Origin: Galbitalea sp036266835
Lineage (GTDB): Bacteria; Actinomycetota; Actinomycetes; Actinomycetales; Microbacteriaceae
DNA length: 64,000 bases
Assembly (NCBI GenBank): GCA_036266835.1
Contig: DATAXD010000026.1
Span: 8,396 to 72,395 of the forward strand
Direction of reading: 5' to 3'
How positions within the stretch are numbered: position 1 is the stretch's first letter; each line of letters opens with the position of its first letter. The notes under the pieces are model-generated. The model was not told the origin of the DNA. It saw nothing but the letters and a program-made list of their open reading frames with translations, and searched no databases. The position numbers and the translations under genes are program-made. Positions 52,228 through 60,653 of this stretch are shown one piece after another.

Positions 52228-52824
52228 CTACTCCACCACCCTGCGGCCCTCGAACGCGCGGCCGAGAGTCACTTCGTCGGCGTATTCGAGGTCTCCTCCG
52301 ACAGGCAGGCCGGATGCCAGGCGCGTGACCCGCAGGTTCGGCTGCACCAGAAGTCGGGTCAGGTAGGTCGCGGTCGCTTCACCCTCGAGATTGGGGTCTG
52401 TTGCGATGATGACTTCGGTGACGGTACCGTCCGCGAGGCGCTGCACGAGACTGCGGATGTTGAGGTCGTCCGGCCCGATCCCGTCGATCGGACTGATCGC
52501 ACCACCGAGAACGTGGTACAGGCCGCGGAATTCGCGCGTGCGCTCAATCGCCTGCACATCCTTCGCTTCTTCGACGACGCAAATGGTTGCGGCCGACCGG
52601 CGCGGGTCACGACAGATGTTGCACTTCTCTTCTTCGGTGACGTTGCCGCAGACTTCGCAGAACCGCACCTTCTCTTTTACCGTCATGAGCACTTCGGCGA
52701 GATGGCTCGGATCGAAGCTTTCGGTCGTCAGGATGTGGAAGGCGATACGCTGCGCGGACTTCGGGCCGATTCCGGGCAGGCGGCCAAGCTCGTCGATGAG
52801 GTCCTGAACGATCCCCTCGTACAC
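52228..52824 (-). CDS. recR: Recombination mediator protein RecR
   Basis: 198 aa with a GTG start. HhH region LIDELGRLPGIGPKSAQRIAFH, zinc finger CEVCGNVTEEEKCNICRD and a Toprim domain (VIIATDPNLEGEATATYL). Helps load RecA with RecO/RecF. Three bases after dnaX; the usual YbaB/EbfC gene is absent from the gap. Confidence 0.97.
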   Translation of the reverse strand: MYEGIVQDLIDELGRLPGIGPKSAQRIAFHILTTESFDPSHLAEVLMTVKEKVRFCEVCGNVTEEEKCNICRDPRRSAATICVVEEAKDVQAIERTREFRGLYHVLGGAISPIDGIGPDDLNIRSLVQRLADGTVTEVIIATDPNLEGEATATYLTRLLVQPNLRVTRLASGLPVGGDLEYADEVTLGRAFEGRRVVE

Positions 52825-52827
52825 TTT

Positions 52828-54813
52828 TTAGTTTTCCGTCGGCGTCACGCGGGGGGCGACGGCGTGCTCTTCGATGAAATTCGCTCCGAGGATTTCGCGA
52901 ACAACGGACTCGCCGTAGCGCATCGGTTCTGGCACGGATGTGGTGGCTTTCGAAGTGGCGGACGCGGGCGATTTCGCCGGGCGCGAGGAGGCAGCCCTGG
53001 GCTGTGCCGCAGACTTCGACTTCGACTCCGACTCCGACTCCGGCGCCGGCTCGGCTGACGTGGGAATCGGTGCGACCGCCCATCCGGTTTCGTCGGTTGC
53101 GGGTATGGCGGCTGGCGGTTCGGGGTCGGGCTCGGTCGACTCCGGCTCGCTTGGATCGGGAGCTGTCTCCGTCGACGCCGGGGTCGACGTAGCCAGCGAT
53201 GCCTCGACACGCGCAATGAATTTCACGCGGATGCCGAGAACATCGACGATCGCCTTTCGCAGATACTCGCTGACGCCCTCGCCGGCGCCCTGTGGCTGCT
53301 TGAAGTTGTCGACATCCGTTTGGTTCGGGAACGTGACGGTAAGCACGTCGCCGTCGAGCGCACGCGCCTGGCTCGTGAAAACGACCATCCACGCGACGCG
53401 CTTGGCCTTTTGAACGACCTCGAGGATTTCCGGCCACGAGTCACGAAGCTGCTGCAGGCTGACCGTCTTCGCGTCGGCGACGACCTCGGTCGCGGTTTCG
53501 GCGGCAGCTTCGGGAGCCGGCGTTTCGACGACCGGGCCCGGCGCCGCGCTCTTGGCCGCGGGTTTGGGCTCCGAGTCCTTCGGCCCGGCCGCTTTCGGCC
53601 CGGGCTTGGAGGCGGCGGACGCTTCACCTTCCAGTCCGATGCGGCGCTCGAGCCGTTCGACGCGAGCTAGTGCACCGCGCTCGGTCTCGTCACTTTCCGG
53701 AACCAGGATGCGCGCGATCATGAGCTCCAGGTGCAGGCGGGGCGAGGTTGCTCCGGTCATCTCGGTGAGAGCCGCGTTCGCGACATCCGCGGCGCGCGAC
53801 AACTCCGCATCACCGAACTTGTGTGCCTGCACCGACATCCGGTCCAGCTCGTCCTGAGGCGTGCCGCGCAGTACTGCCGCAGCACCATCCGCGGTCGTCG
53901 CCGAGACAACGATGAGGTCGCGGAATCGCTCGAGCAGGTCTTCGACAAACCGGCGCGGATCCTGCCCGGTCTGGATGACCCGGTCGACGGCCGTGAACGC
54001 ATCCGCCGCGTCGCGTGCACCGATCGCGTCGATCACGTCGTTGAGCAACGCGCCGTTGGTATAGCCGAGCAGAGAGACAGCCCGTTCGTACTCGATGTGA
54101 ACGGTCCCGGAGCCGGTCGAAGGGTCCGATCCGGCCATCAGCTGGTCAAGCAGCGACAGGGTGTCGCGTACCGAACCGCCGCCGGCGCGAACCACGAGCG
54201 ACAGGACGCCGGGCGCGACCGTGATGCCTTCGGCGTCGGACAGGGTCTGGGCGTACTCGAGCATCTGGGCGGGCGGCACCAGGCGGAACGGATAGTGGTG
54301 GGTACGGCTGCGAATCGTGCTGATGACCTTCTCGGGCTCGGTCGTCGCGAAGATGAACTTCACATGCTCCGGCGGCTCTTCGACGATTTTCAGCAGCGCG
54401 TTGAAACCCTGCGGCGTGACCATGTGCGCCTCGTCAAGAATGAAGATCTTGTAGCGGTCGCGAGCCGGAGCGAAGACCGCGCGCTCGCGGAGGTCACGCG
54501 CGTCGTCGACACCGTTGTGGGATGCGGCGTCGATCTCGACGACATCCAACGATCCCCCGCCGTCGCGCGACAGCTCGATGCAGCTGGCGCACTTGCCGCA
54601 GGGGGTATCCGTGGGTCCCTCGGCGCAGTTCAGGCAGCGGGCAAGGATGCGCGCGGACGTCGTCTTGCCGCATCCGTGCGGCCCGCTGAACAGGTAGGCG
54701 TGATTGACCCGATCGGTGCGCAGCGCGGTGCGCAGTGGATCGGTCACCTGCGACTGCCCGATCATTTCGGCGAAAGTCTCCGGACGATACCGGCGATACA
54801 GGGCAGTGGCCAC
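52828..54813 (-). CDS. dnaX: DNA polymerase III subunits gamma and tau
   Basis: 661 aa with a GTG start. Walker A GPHGCGKTT near residue 45, zinc module CLNCAEGPTDTPCGKCASC, Walker B FILDEAHMVT and SRT sensor region. After about residue 370 a Pro/Ala/Glu/Ser-rich linker and a tau-like end lead to a short C-terminus with LREILGANFIEEH-like sequence. No slippery frameshift site was evident, so only one product is expected. First in the operon dnaX-recR. Confidence 0.96.
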   Translation of the reverse strand: MATALYRRYRPETFAEMIGQSQVTDPLRTALRTDRVNHAYLFSGPHGCGKTTSARILARCLNCAEGPTDTPCGKCASCIELSRDGGGSLDVVEIDAASHNGVDDARDLRERAVFAPARDRYKIFILDEAHMVTPQGFNALLKIVEEPPEHVKFIFATTEPEKVISTIRSRTHHYPFRLVPPAQMLEYAQTLSDAEGITVAPGVLSLVVRAGGGSVRDTLSLLDQLMAGSDPSTGSGTVHIEYERAVSLLGYTNGALLNDVIDAIGARDAADAFTAVDRVIQTGQDPRRFVEDLLERFRDLIVVSATTADGAAAVLRGTPQDELDRMSVQAHKFGDAELSRAADVANAALTEMTGATSPRLHLELMIARILVPESDETERGALARVERLERRIGLEGEASAASKPGPKAAGPKDSEPKPAAKSAAPGPVVETPAPEAAAETATEVVADAKTVSLQQLRDSWPEILEVVQKAKRVAWMVVFTSQARALDGDVLTVTFPNQTDVDNFKQPQGAGEGVSEYLRKAIVDVLGIRVKFIARVEASLATSTPASTETAPDPSEPESTEPDPEPPAAIPATDETGWAVAPIPTSAEPAPESESESKSKSAAQPRAASSRPAKSPASATSKATTSVPEPMRYGESVVREILGANFIEEHAVAPRVTPTEN

Positions 54814-55074
54814 CCGTCAAGGATAGTCGTCGCCTCCGACTCGCCGCGGGCGGTGACCGCCGCTGTGGACGCCTGCCTCAGTCGAAGCGCGTGCGGTGGT
54901 TGAAGTGCGAACTTCGGAAGAATTGCGACACGTTAACAGTCACGACGGATTGAGACGGCGGTTTGCAATTTCTCCGAAGCCCGACGTCTCGTTACCCGAG
55001 CGAATTGACTCGGGTGATTCCACAATTCAATAACTCACCGGCCGCAGTCGCGGGGTTAGACCCACATTTGGTCC
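54814..55074. other. Intergenic region before the second DUF559 gene
   Basis: Holds the first inverted-repeat pair of the second DUF559 gene (54912-54979) and presumably divergent promoters for it and dnaX. No gene seen. Confidence 0.5.
54912..54979. repeat. Inverted-repeat set upstream of the second DUF559 gene
   Basis: CTTCGGAAGAATTGC (54912-54926) and GCAATTTCTCCGAAG (54965-54979) are complementary with two mismatches, enclosing 38 bases. The same arms are found beyond the gene at 55986-56051. Confidence 0.85.
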
Positions 55075-55944
55075 GTGACATCATTGCTGTGCACTCTCGG
55101 CCATATCGCCACAACGGGCGCGCTCAGGAGTCGGGGTATCACGCCATATCGGCTCCGGGCAGCCACGCGCGATGGGCGAATTGTCATCCTGAGACGTGGA
55201 GTGTATGGGTGTCCACACGCAGACCCGCTGGAGGCCCACGCTGCTCGACTGGGTGGAGCAATCACCTGTGTGACAGTGCTTCGGTCAGCGGGTGTTTGGG
55301 CTGGCGACTCACGCGATCTCCACATCCAGATCCCACCCGGATGGGCACGGCCGAACGCCGACGGACTGCGAACGCACTGGGAGATCCCTCGATTCGAGAT
55401 GGAAACGAGGTGGCGGGCCGGCCGCATGCAGGCGCTTTGGCGCGCGATCCACTGCCTGAACGGTGAGCACGCGATCGCTGCATTGGAGTCGGCGGTTCAC
55501 CGGCGCTTCGTCAGCATCGAGGATGCTCGTCGGATCGGTCGGCTTGCTCCGCGGCGCTTGCAGCCCGACGCGTTCGACTTGGCGCGTGGCGCCCAGTCCG
55601 GAAACGAGACGATCGTTCGTCGCCGACTGCAGCGGGAAGGTTACTGGGTTGAAAGCCAGGCCGGGATTCCTGGAATGGGGCATCATGACCTGCTGGTCGA
55701 ACATTGCCTCGCGCTGGAAGTCGACGGCAAAGAGTGGCACGGAGAAGCGCGATACGAAGCTGATCGCGCGCGGGACCTGCACTCCGAAGGGTTGGGCCGA
55801 CACGTGCTTCGACTGAGCTCTCGGCAGATCCACCTCGAATGGCAATCCACACTCGCCGTTATCGAGCGAGTGGTTGCAGATGCGGTTCGGCAACGGGATC
55901 GGCGGTTCGAACGAACGCTCATCCGGTTCGACGATCCGCTCTAG
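55075..55944 (+). CDS. AbiEi-like/DUF559 putative nuclease or antitoxin-like protein (copy 2)
   Basis: 289 aa with a GTG start. N-terminal winged helix (SRGITPYRLRAATRDGRIVI and LRRGVYGCP), middle linker, and a DUF559-type C-terminal domain with GHHDLLVEHCLALEVDGKEWHG, where D and E-x-D-G-K match the PD-(D/E)XK pattern. Domain order is as in copy 1 (48.9 kb), but the two are only distantly alike. Also bracketed by its own matched inverted repeats (54912-54979, 55986-56051). Confidence 0.75.
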   Translation: MTSLLCTLGHIATTGALRSRGITPYRLRAATRDGRIVILRRGVYGCPHADPLEAHAARLGGAITCVTVLRSAGVWAGDSRDLHIQIPPGWARPNADGLRTHWEIPRFEMETRWRAGRMQALWRAIHCLNGEHAIAALESAVHRRFVSIEDARRIGRLAPRRLQPDAFDLARGAQSGNETIVRRRLQREGYWVESQAGIPGMGHHDLLVEHCLALEVDGKEWHGEARYEADRARDLHSEGLGRHVLRLSSRQIHLEWQSTLAVIERVVADAVRQRDRRFERTLIRFDDPL

Positions 55945-55985
55945 CGGCGACCTAGCTTCGGTAGCCGCACTACTCGCAACCCACG

Positions 55986-56051
55986 TTCGGAAGAATTGCA
56001 ACGCGCCCAATCCGAAGCCGATTGCGGCCGGCGTTTCGCAATTCTTCCGAA
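55986..56051. repeat. Inverted-repeat set downstream of the second DUF559 gene
   Basis: Perfect 14-bp arms TTCGGAAGAATTGC (55986-55999) and GCAATTCTTCCGAA (56038-56051) with a 38-base spacer. They have the same core as the upstream pair at 54912-54979. Confidence 0.92.
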
Positions 56052-56271
56052 GTTGGACGATTCATCTCTCCGCGACGCCACACGCGACGAAAAGAAAGGA
56101 CCCCTCGCGCACCCGCCAGAGCCCGGTTACCCTTGCTACGTTTCCGTCCTGGGGGAGTTGGCCTGGATGGCGCCACGCGAGGAGCCGGAAGCCAGCCTAT
56201 CCAACACTGGCGGCGCAAAGTCATCCGCTGGGTTGAGGGTGCGGATCACGGGTGCGACTTAGGCTGCTGTC
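56052..56271. other. Intergenic region without a gene
   Basis: About 220 bases between the repeat and the next gene. No ribosome site with a family-like frame seen; probably the promoter region of the 56.3-kb gene. Confidence 0.4.
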
Positions 56272-56862
56272 GTGAAGGTCGAGCCGTGGCGAACTCTGGT
56301 GCGCTGGCTCCTGCCGGTCGTCGTGACCACGATCATCTTCGGAACCATCTACGTGGTGACACAACAGCTCGATCGCCTCTCGGCAAACGACGACCCCCTG
56401 CGCCTCGCCAGCCAGGTCGCCGCGGAACTGCGGGAAGGCCAGTCGGCGACCATCCACGCGCAACCGCACGTCGACCTTCAACGCAGTCTCGCATTGTTCG
56501 TCGTTGTCGAAAACTCGCAAGGCAGCGCTACGGCGGGCAGCGGATTCCTGAAGAACCAGCTCGTCTCACTGCCAACCGGAGTGCTGGCGAATGCGGCGAT
56601 TTCGGGGCGCGATGACGTCACATGGGAACCCGAACGCGGCCTCCGCTTCGCGACGGTAACCCTGAGGGTCGGCGATCAGTTCGTCACCGCGGGCCAGTCG
56701 CTGGCGCCGTCCGAGGATCGCGACAACACGTTCCGACAGCTCATCGGATTCGGCTGGCTCGCCTCGATGGTCGTTATCTGCGGGAGCCTGTACTGGATGC
56801 GCCGGGTCGAATTGCGGCTACGCTCTGCCGAGCGATCTCCAGCTCCTCGTTCGTCGGAATAA
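56272..56862 (+). CDS. Sensor-like bitopic membrane protein, unknown
   Basis: 196 aa from GTG 56272. Two membrane segments (about 12-32 and 160-178) flank an exported domain of about 125 residues, after which only a short basic tail (RRVELRLRSAE then RSPAPRSSE) remains in the cytoplasm. This is the layout of a sensor kinase input module with no kinase attached. It overlaps the 3' end of ackA by 89 bases (convergent). Confidence 0.65.
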   Translation: MKVEPWRTLVRWLLPVVVTTIIFGTIYVVTQQLDRLSANDDPLRLASQVAAELREGQSATIHAQPHVDLQRSLALFVVVENSQGSATAGSGFLKNQLVSLPTGVLANAAISGRDDVTWEPERGLRFATVTLRVGDQFVTAGQSLAPSEDRDNTFRQLIGFGWLASMVVICGSLYWMRRVELRLRSAERSPAPRSSE

Positions 56863-57928
56863 CCAACACCGCAAGCGGCGACCCGGCCGGCGAGATCGCG
56901 CGTTCCGCATCCGAGCCCGCACGATTTAGCGCCGGATCGACGGATATTCCCAGCGCCTCGAAGCCGACCAGCACCTGTTCCCGAAGCGGCATGCTGTGCT
57001 CACCGACGCCGGCGGTGAACACGAGTGCATCGATTCCATCAAGCTCGGCAAAGTAGGCGCCGATGTAGTGCCGGATGCGGTGGCAGTAGACGGCGAGCGC
57101 GGCTTCGGCATCCGCGTCCCCGGCCGTCGCCTTGTCTTGCACATCGCGCATGTCGCCGGATCCGGTGAGCCCGAGGAGCCCGCTCTCCTTGTTGAGCATG
57201 GCATCGAGGTGCTCGAATTCGAATCCGGCCTCGCGATTGAGGTACCCCAGGATGGCCGGGTCGAGGTCGCCGGATCGCGTCCCCATCACGAGACCCTCGA
57301 GCGGCGTCATCCCCATGCTCGTATCGATCGAAACGCCACCCCGAATCGCGCACGCCGAGGCGCCGTTGCCAAGGTGCAGCACGATCATCCGCAGGTCGGC
57401 CAGCGGGCGCCCGAGAAATTTGGCGGTGCGGCCGGCGACGTATTTGAACGAGGTGCCGTGAAACCCGTAGCGCCGGATCTCGTACCTCTTTGCCAGTGCG
57501 GCATCCAGAGCATAGGTATAAGCCTCGGGCAGAAGCGTGCGGTGGAAGGCCGTGTCGAACACCGCGACCTGCGGTACGTCCGGCAGGGCCTTCCGCGCGG
57601 CACGGATACCCACCAGATTCACCGGATTGTGAAGCGGCGCGAGTCGGGACAACTCGTCGATCTGCTTCTCGACTTGATCGGTGATGACAGTTGCCTCAGT
57701 GAACCTGGTTCCGCCGTGCACGACGCGATGACCCACGGCCGTGAGCTCGTGACCCTCACCGAGATCGTCGATCGCGATCCTCATGGCGGCGTCGACGTCC
57801 TTCGCCTTCGAACCTTTCTCGCCGATCCGTTCGACCAGGCCATTGAGGACGGCGGCACCACTCTCGACATCGACGACCTGGTACTTGAGCGAGGATGAAC
57901 CCGCGTTGACGACAAAGACTTCGGTCAC
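56774..57928 (-). CDS. ackA: Acetate kinase
   Basis: 384 aa. ASKHA motifs: VNAGSSSLKYQ at the start, YGFHGTSFKYV, LHLGNGASACAI and TPLEGLVMGTRSGDLDP. Converts acetyl phosphate and ADP to acetate and ATP. GTG start overlaps the pta stop by 4 bases. Its C-terminal tail past VIPTNEELEIAR (about 18 residues) lies in the overlap with the convergent gene. Confidence 0.96.
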   Translation of the reverse strand: MTEVFVVNAGSSSLKYQVVDVESGAAVLNGLVERIGEKGSKAKDVDAAMRIAIDDLGEGHELTAVGHRVVHGGTRFTEATVITDQVEKQIDELSRLAPLHNPVNLVGIRAARKALPDVPQVAVFDTAFHRTLLPEAYTYALDAALAKRYEIRRYGFHGTSFKYVAGRTAKFLGRPLADLRMIVLHLGNGASACAIRGGVSIDTSMGMTPLEGLVMGTRSGDLDPAILGYLNREAGFEFEHLDAMLNKESGLLGLTGSGDMRDVQDKATAGDADAEAALAVYCHRIRHYIGAYFAELDGIDALVFTAGVGEHSMPLREQVLVGFEALGISVDPALNRAGSDAERAISPAGSPLAVLVIPTNEELEIARQSVAAIRPGASSTGSRR

Positions 57929-60081
57929 TTCTTCCTCGTCTTCGGTTTCGCGCGGGTGCCTCTGGGCGCAGCCGTCGAGTCGGCGGGCGGAGTCGCCGCC
58001 TGGATCGCGGTAATGGCGATGGTGTTCACGATGTCTTCGACGAGTGCGCCGCGCGAGAGGTCGTTGACCGGTTTGTTGAGGCCCTGCAGCACCGGTCCGA
58101 TAGCCACCGCCCCCGCGCTCCGCTGCACGGCCTTGTACGTATTGTTACCCGTGTTCAGGTCGGGGAAGATGAACACGGTCGCGCGGCCGGCAACCTTCGA
58201 ACCGGGCATCTTCTGTGCGCCGACGGTGGCATCCGCGGCGGCGTCGTACTGGATCGGCCCATCGACCAGGAGGTCGGGTCGACGCGCGCGCACCAGGGCG
58301 GTCCCCTCGCGGACCTTCTCGACATCCGCCCCGCTTCCCGACTCTCCGGACGAGTAGCTGAGCATCGCGATCCGTGGTTCGATGCCGAACTGGACGGCAG
58401 TCTCCGACGACGAGATCGCGATGTCCGCGAGCTGCTCGGCGGTGGGATCGGGGATGACCGCGCAGTCGCCGTACACCAGGACGCGATCGGCGAGCGCCAT
58501 GAGAAAAACGCTCGACACCACGGAGACGCCGGGTCGGGTCTTGATGATCTCGAAGGCCGGACGGATGGTGTTGGCCGTCGTATGGACCGCTCCCGACACC
58601 ATCCCGTCGGCCAGTCCCTGGTGCACCATCATTGTGCCGAAGTACGAGCCATCTGTGACGGTGTCGCTCGCCTGCAGGACGGTCACACCCTTCGGCGAGC
58701 GGATGCGGGCGTATTCGACCGCGAATTCCTGCCGAAGGTTCGAGGTGAACGGGTCGATGACATCCGCTTCGCTGAGGTCGAGTCCAAGCTCGGTCGCGCG
58801 GGCCCGGATACTCGCCTCGACCCCCAGGATCGTGAGGCGCACCGCCTTTCGTGCGAGCAGTTCGCTCGCGGCCCGGAGGATGCGATCGTCGTTACCCTCT
58901 GGCAAAACGATGTGCATGACGTTCTCGCGGGCGCGCTCGAGGATGCCGTACTCGAACATCAGCGGAGTGACGACGCTCGAGGGGCTGAGCTTCAGTCTCG
59001 CCAGCAACTCGGAGGCGTCGACGTGCTGATCGAAGAGGGCGCGGGCTGTGTCGTACTTCCGCTGTGAGTCGGCGGCGAGGCGTCCCCGGGTTTGGGCGAT
59101 GCGCCGGAGCGTTTCGAACGTGTCGAGCCGGGTCATCGCGATCGGCAGCGCCGACCCGATGCCCGAAACCAGCCGCTGCACTTGCGGAGCGAGTTCGAAA
59201 CCGCCGTTCAGGATGATGCCCGACAGCGACGGGAAGGTGCCCGACCCGTCCGCGAGTAGGACGCCGACCAGCACATCAGCGCGGTCTCCCGGCGTGACGA
59301 CGATCGCCGACTCGGTGAGTCGCGGGAGCACGTTCTCCATCGACATCGCGGCGACGATCACGCCGAGGGCTTCGCGCTCGAGCAGCGCCGGATCCCCCCA
59401 CAGTTGCCGGGCATCCGTTGCCTCCAGGAGTGCGGCGACAGTGGGAGCGACCAGCAGCGGGTCCTCCGGGATCGCCCAGACGGGCACGTGTGTTCCAGCG
59501 GTTTTGACGGATGTGGCGACGGCATCCGCGATCGCCTGCAGTTCGTTCGCGTCGGCACGATTGACGACGATGGCGAGCAGTCCGGCGTGCTGTCCGCGCA
59601 GTTCGGCTGTCGTCAGCTCGGCGACCTGCCGCATCTCGTCTGCGGTGCGCGCGCCTTCGCCGTCGTTGGTGCGGCCGCCGAGGACGAGGAGAACGGGCGC
59701 CCCGAGGTTTGCTGCGATCCGAGCGTTGTAGGACAGCTCGGTAGGACTGCCGACATCGGTGAAGTCCGAGCCGAGTATGACGACGGCATCGCATTTGCGC
59801 TCGACCGCGGCGAATCGCGACACGATCTCGGTGAGTGCACCATCCGGATCCGCGTGCACCTGCTCATAGGTGACTCCGACGCACTCCTCATAATCGAGGT
59901 CGGCGGAATCGTGGTCGAGGAGCAGCTCGAGAACGTAATCGCGCTCGGTGACCGAGCGGGCAATCGGGCGGAAAACTCCAACTCGCCCCGCCTGCCGCAC
60001 CAGTGTTTCCAGCACTCCGAGCGCGACCGTCGATTTGCCGGTGTGCTCCTCGGCGGATGTCACGTAGATGCGAGTCGGCAC
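57925..60081 (-). CDS. pta: Phosphate acetyltransferase (long form)
   Basis: 718 aa with a GTG start. An N-terminal DRTGG/BioD-like P-loop part (EEHTGKSTVALGVLE, then the DRTGG domain about 210-320) precedes the catalytic PTA domain (about 385-710: VLPEGNDDRILRAASEL, DGMVSGAVHTTANTIRP). Converts acetyl-CoA and phosphate to acetyl phosphate, then AckA makes ATP. Operon pta-ackA. The N-terminal part is thought to be regulatory. Confidence 0.96.
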   Translation of the reverse strand: MPTRIYVTSAEEHTGKSTVALGVLETLVRQAGRVGVFRPIARSVTERDYVLELLLDHDSADLDYEECVGVTYEQVHADPDGALTEIVSRFAAVERKCDAVVILGSDFTDVGSPTELSYNARIAANLGAPVLLVLGGRTNDGEGARTADEMRQVAELTTAELRGQHAGLLAIVVNRADANELQAIADAVATSVKTAGTHVPVWAIPEDPLLVAPTVAALLEATDARQLWGDPALLEREALGVIVAAMSMENVLPRLTESAIVVTPGDRADVLVGVLLADGSGTFPSLSGIILNGGFELAPQVQRLVSGIGSALPIAMTRLDTFETLRRIAQTRGRLAADSQRKYDTARALFDQHVDASELLARLKLSPSSVVTPLMFEYGILERARENVMHIVLPEGNDDRILRAASELLARKAVRLTILGVEASIRARATELGLDLSEADVIDPFTSNLRQEFAVEYARIRSPKGVTVLQASDTVTDGSYFGTMMVHQGLADGMVSGAVHTTANTIRPAFEIIKTRPGVSVVSSVFLMALADRVLVYGDCAVIPDPTAEQLADIAISSSETAVQFGIEPRIAMLSYSSGESGSGADVEKVREGTALVRARRPDLLVDGPIQYDAAADATVGAQKMPGSKVAGRATVFIFPDLNTGNNTYKAVQRSAGAVAIGPVLQGLNKPVNDLSRGALVEDIVNTIAITAIQAATPPADSTAAPRGTRAKPKTRKK

Positions 60082-60163
60082 GCTGCAAGCCTAGGCGGGC
60101 GGCCTGCCGACCGGATGTAACAGGCTAGGATTCTGGTTGGTCCGCTCGGCGCTAAGTTGCCTT

Positions 60164-60169
60164 GATAAT
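60164..60169 (+). promoter_or_regulatory. Possible -10 box of tRNA-Ser
   Basis: TGATAAT with the hexamer GATAAT at 60164-60169, 38 bases before the tRNA start. The -35 partner is unclear: TTGGTC is 21 bases away, too far for the usual 17. Confidence 0.35.
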
Positions 60170-60206
60170 CTCCTTTTTCGGCGAGTGGGCCGGCTTACCA
60201 AAGCCA

Positions 60207-60291
60207 GGAGAATTCGCCTAGTGGCCTATGGCGCACGCTTGGAAAGCGTGTTGGGTGCAAGCCCTCGGGGGTTCGAATCCCCCATTCTCCG
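60207..60291 (+). tRNA. tRNA-Ser (anticodon GGA)
   Basis: 85-base type II tRNA: acceptor GGAGAAT/ATTCTCC, anticodon stem CACGC/GCGTG with loop TTGGAAA (anticodon GGA), long variable arm TTGGGTGCAAGCCCTC, T arm GGGGG-TTCGAAT-CCCCC. CCA not encoded. A favoured integration target. Confidence 0.96.
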
Positions 60292-60653
60292 CCGATTTTT
60301 GCCTTGAAAACGTTGATTTTTCGGGGTTTTTGCGGCCGGCTCGGCGTAGCCACCCTCAAATCACCCTCGTTTCGTCGGGCGGTTTCGTGGGTCGTGGGTG
60401 TCCTCAGGCGAAGCGACGGGGGGGTCGTCGCCCGGCATCCGAGCGCGATTCAGTCGAATTCTGGCCTTCCTGCTGGCGCCCATCGAATGGTCGGTTATCG
60501 CCCGACTTTCAATAGGCGCAGAAGCGCGCCGCCGTTCGCTCACGGCCAAGCAAAGTTGGCTTCGGGGCGTTCGCAGGGTGGGATGGGCTTGCACAGCAAC
60601 CTAGAGACCGACAACTGACCTAAAGCACCACCTCCGGCCAATATGATTCCCAT
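60292..60653. other. Gene-free stretch after tRNA-Ser
   Basis: About 360 bases. A T-rich run follows the tRNA (probably its terminator). The rest shows no supported gene; frames here lack ribosome sites. CACCCTCAAATCACCCTCG near 60351-60369 resembles the CACCCC-type sequence near both ends of the tRNA-Pro element and might be the edge of a second one. Confidence 0.45.

Noticed and set aside
52177..52228. Lysine riboswitch before lysC
   Set aside because: Only about 50 bases lie between recR and lysC; too short for the aptamer and no terminator pairs are seen.
60304..60618. Overlapping small open frames after tRNA-Ser
   Set aside because: No ribosome sites, frames overlap each other on both strands, and the sequence looks like an element edge.
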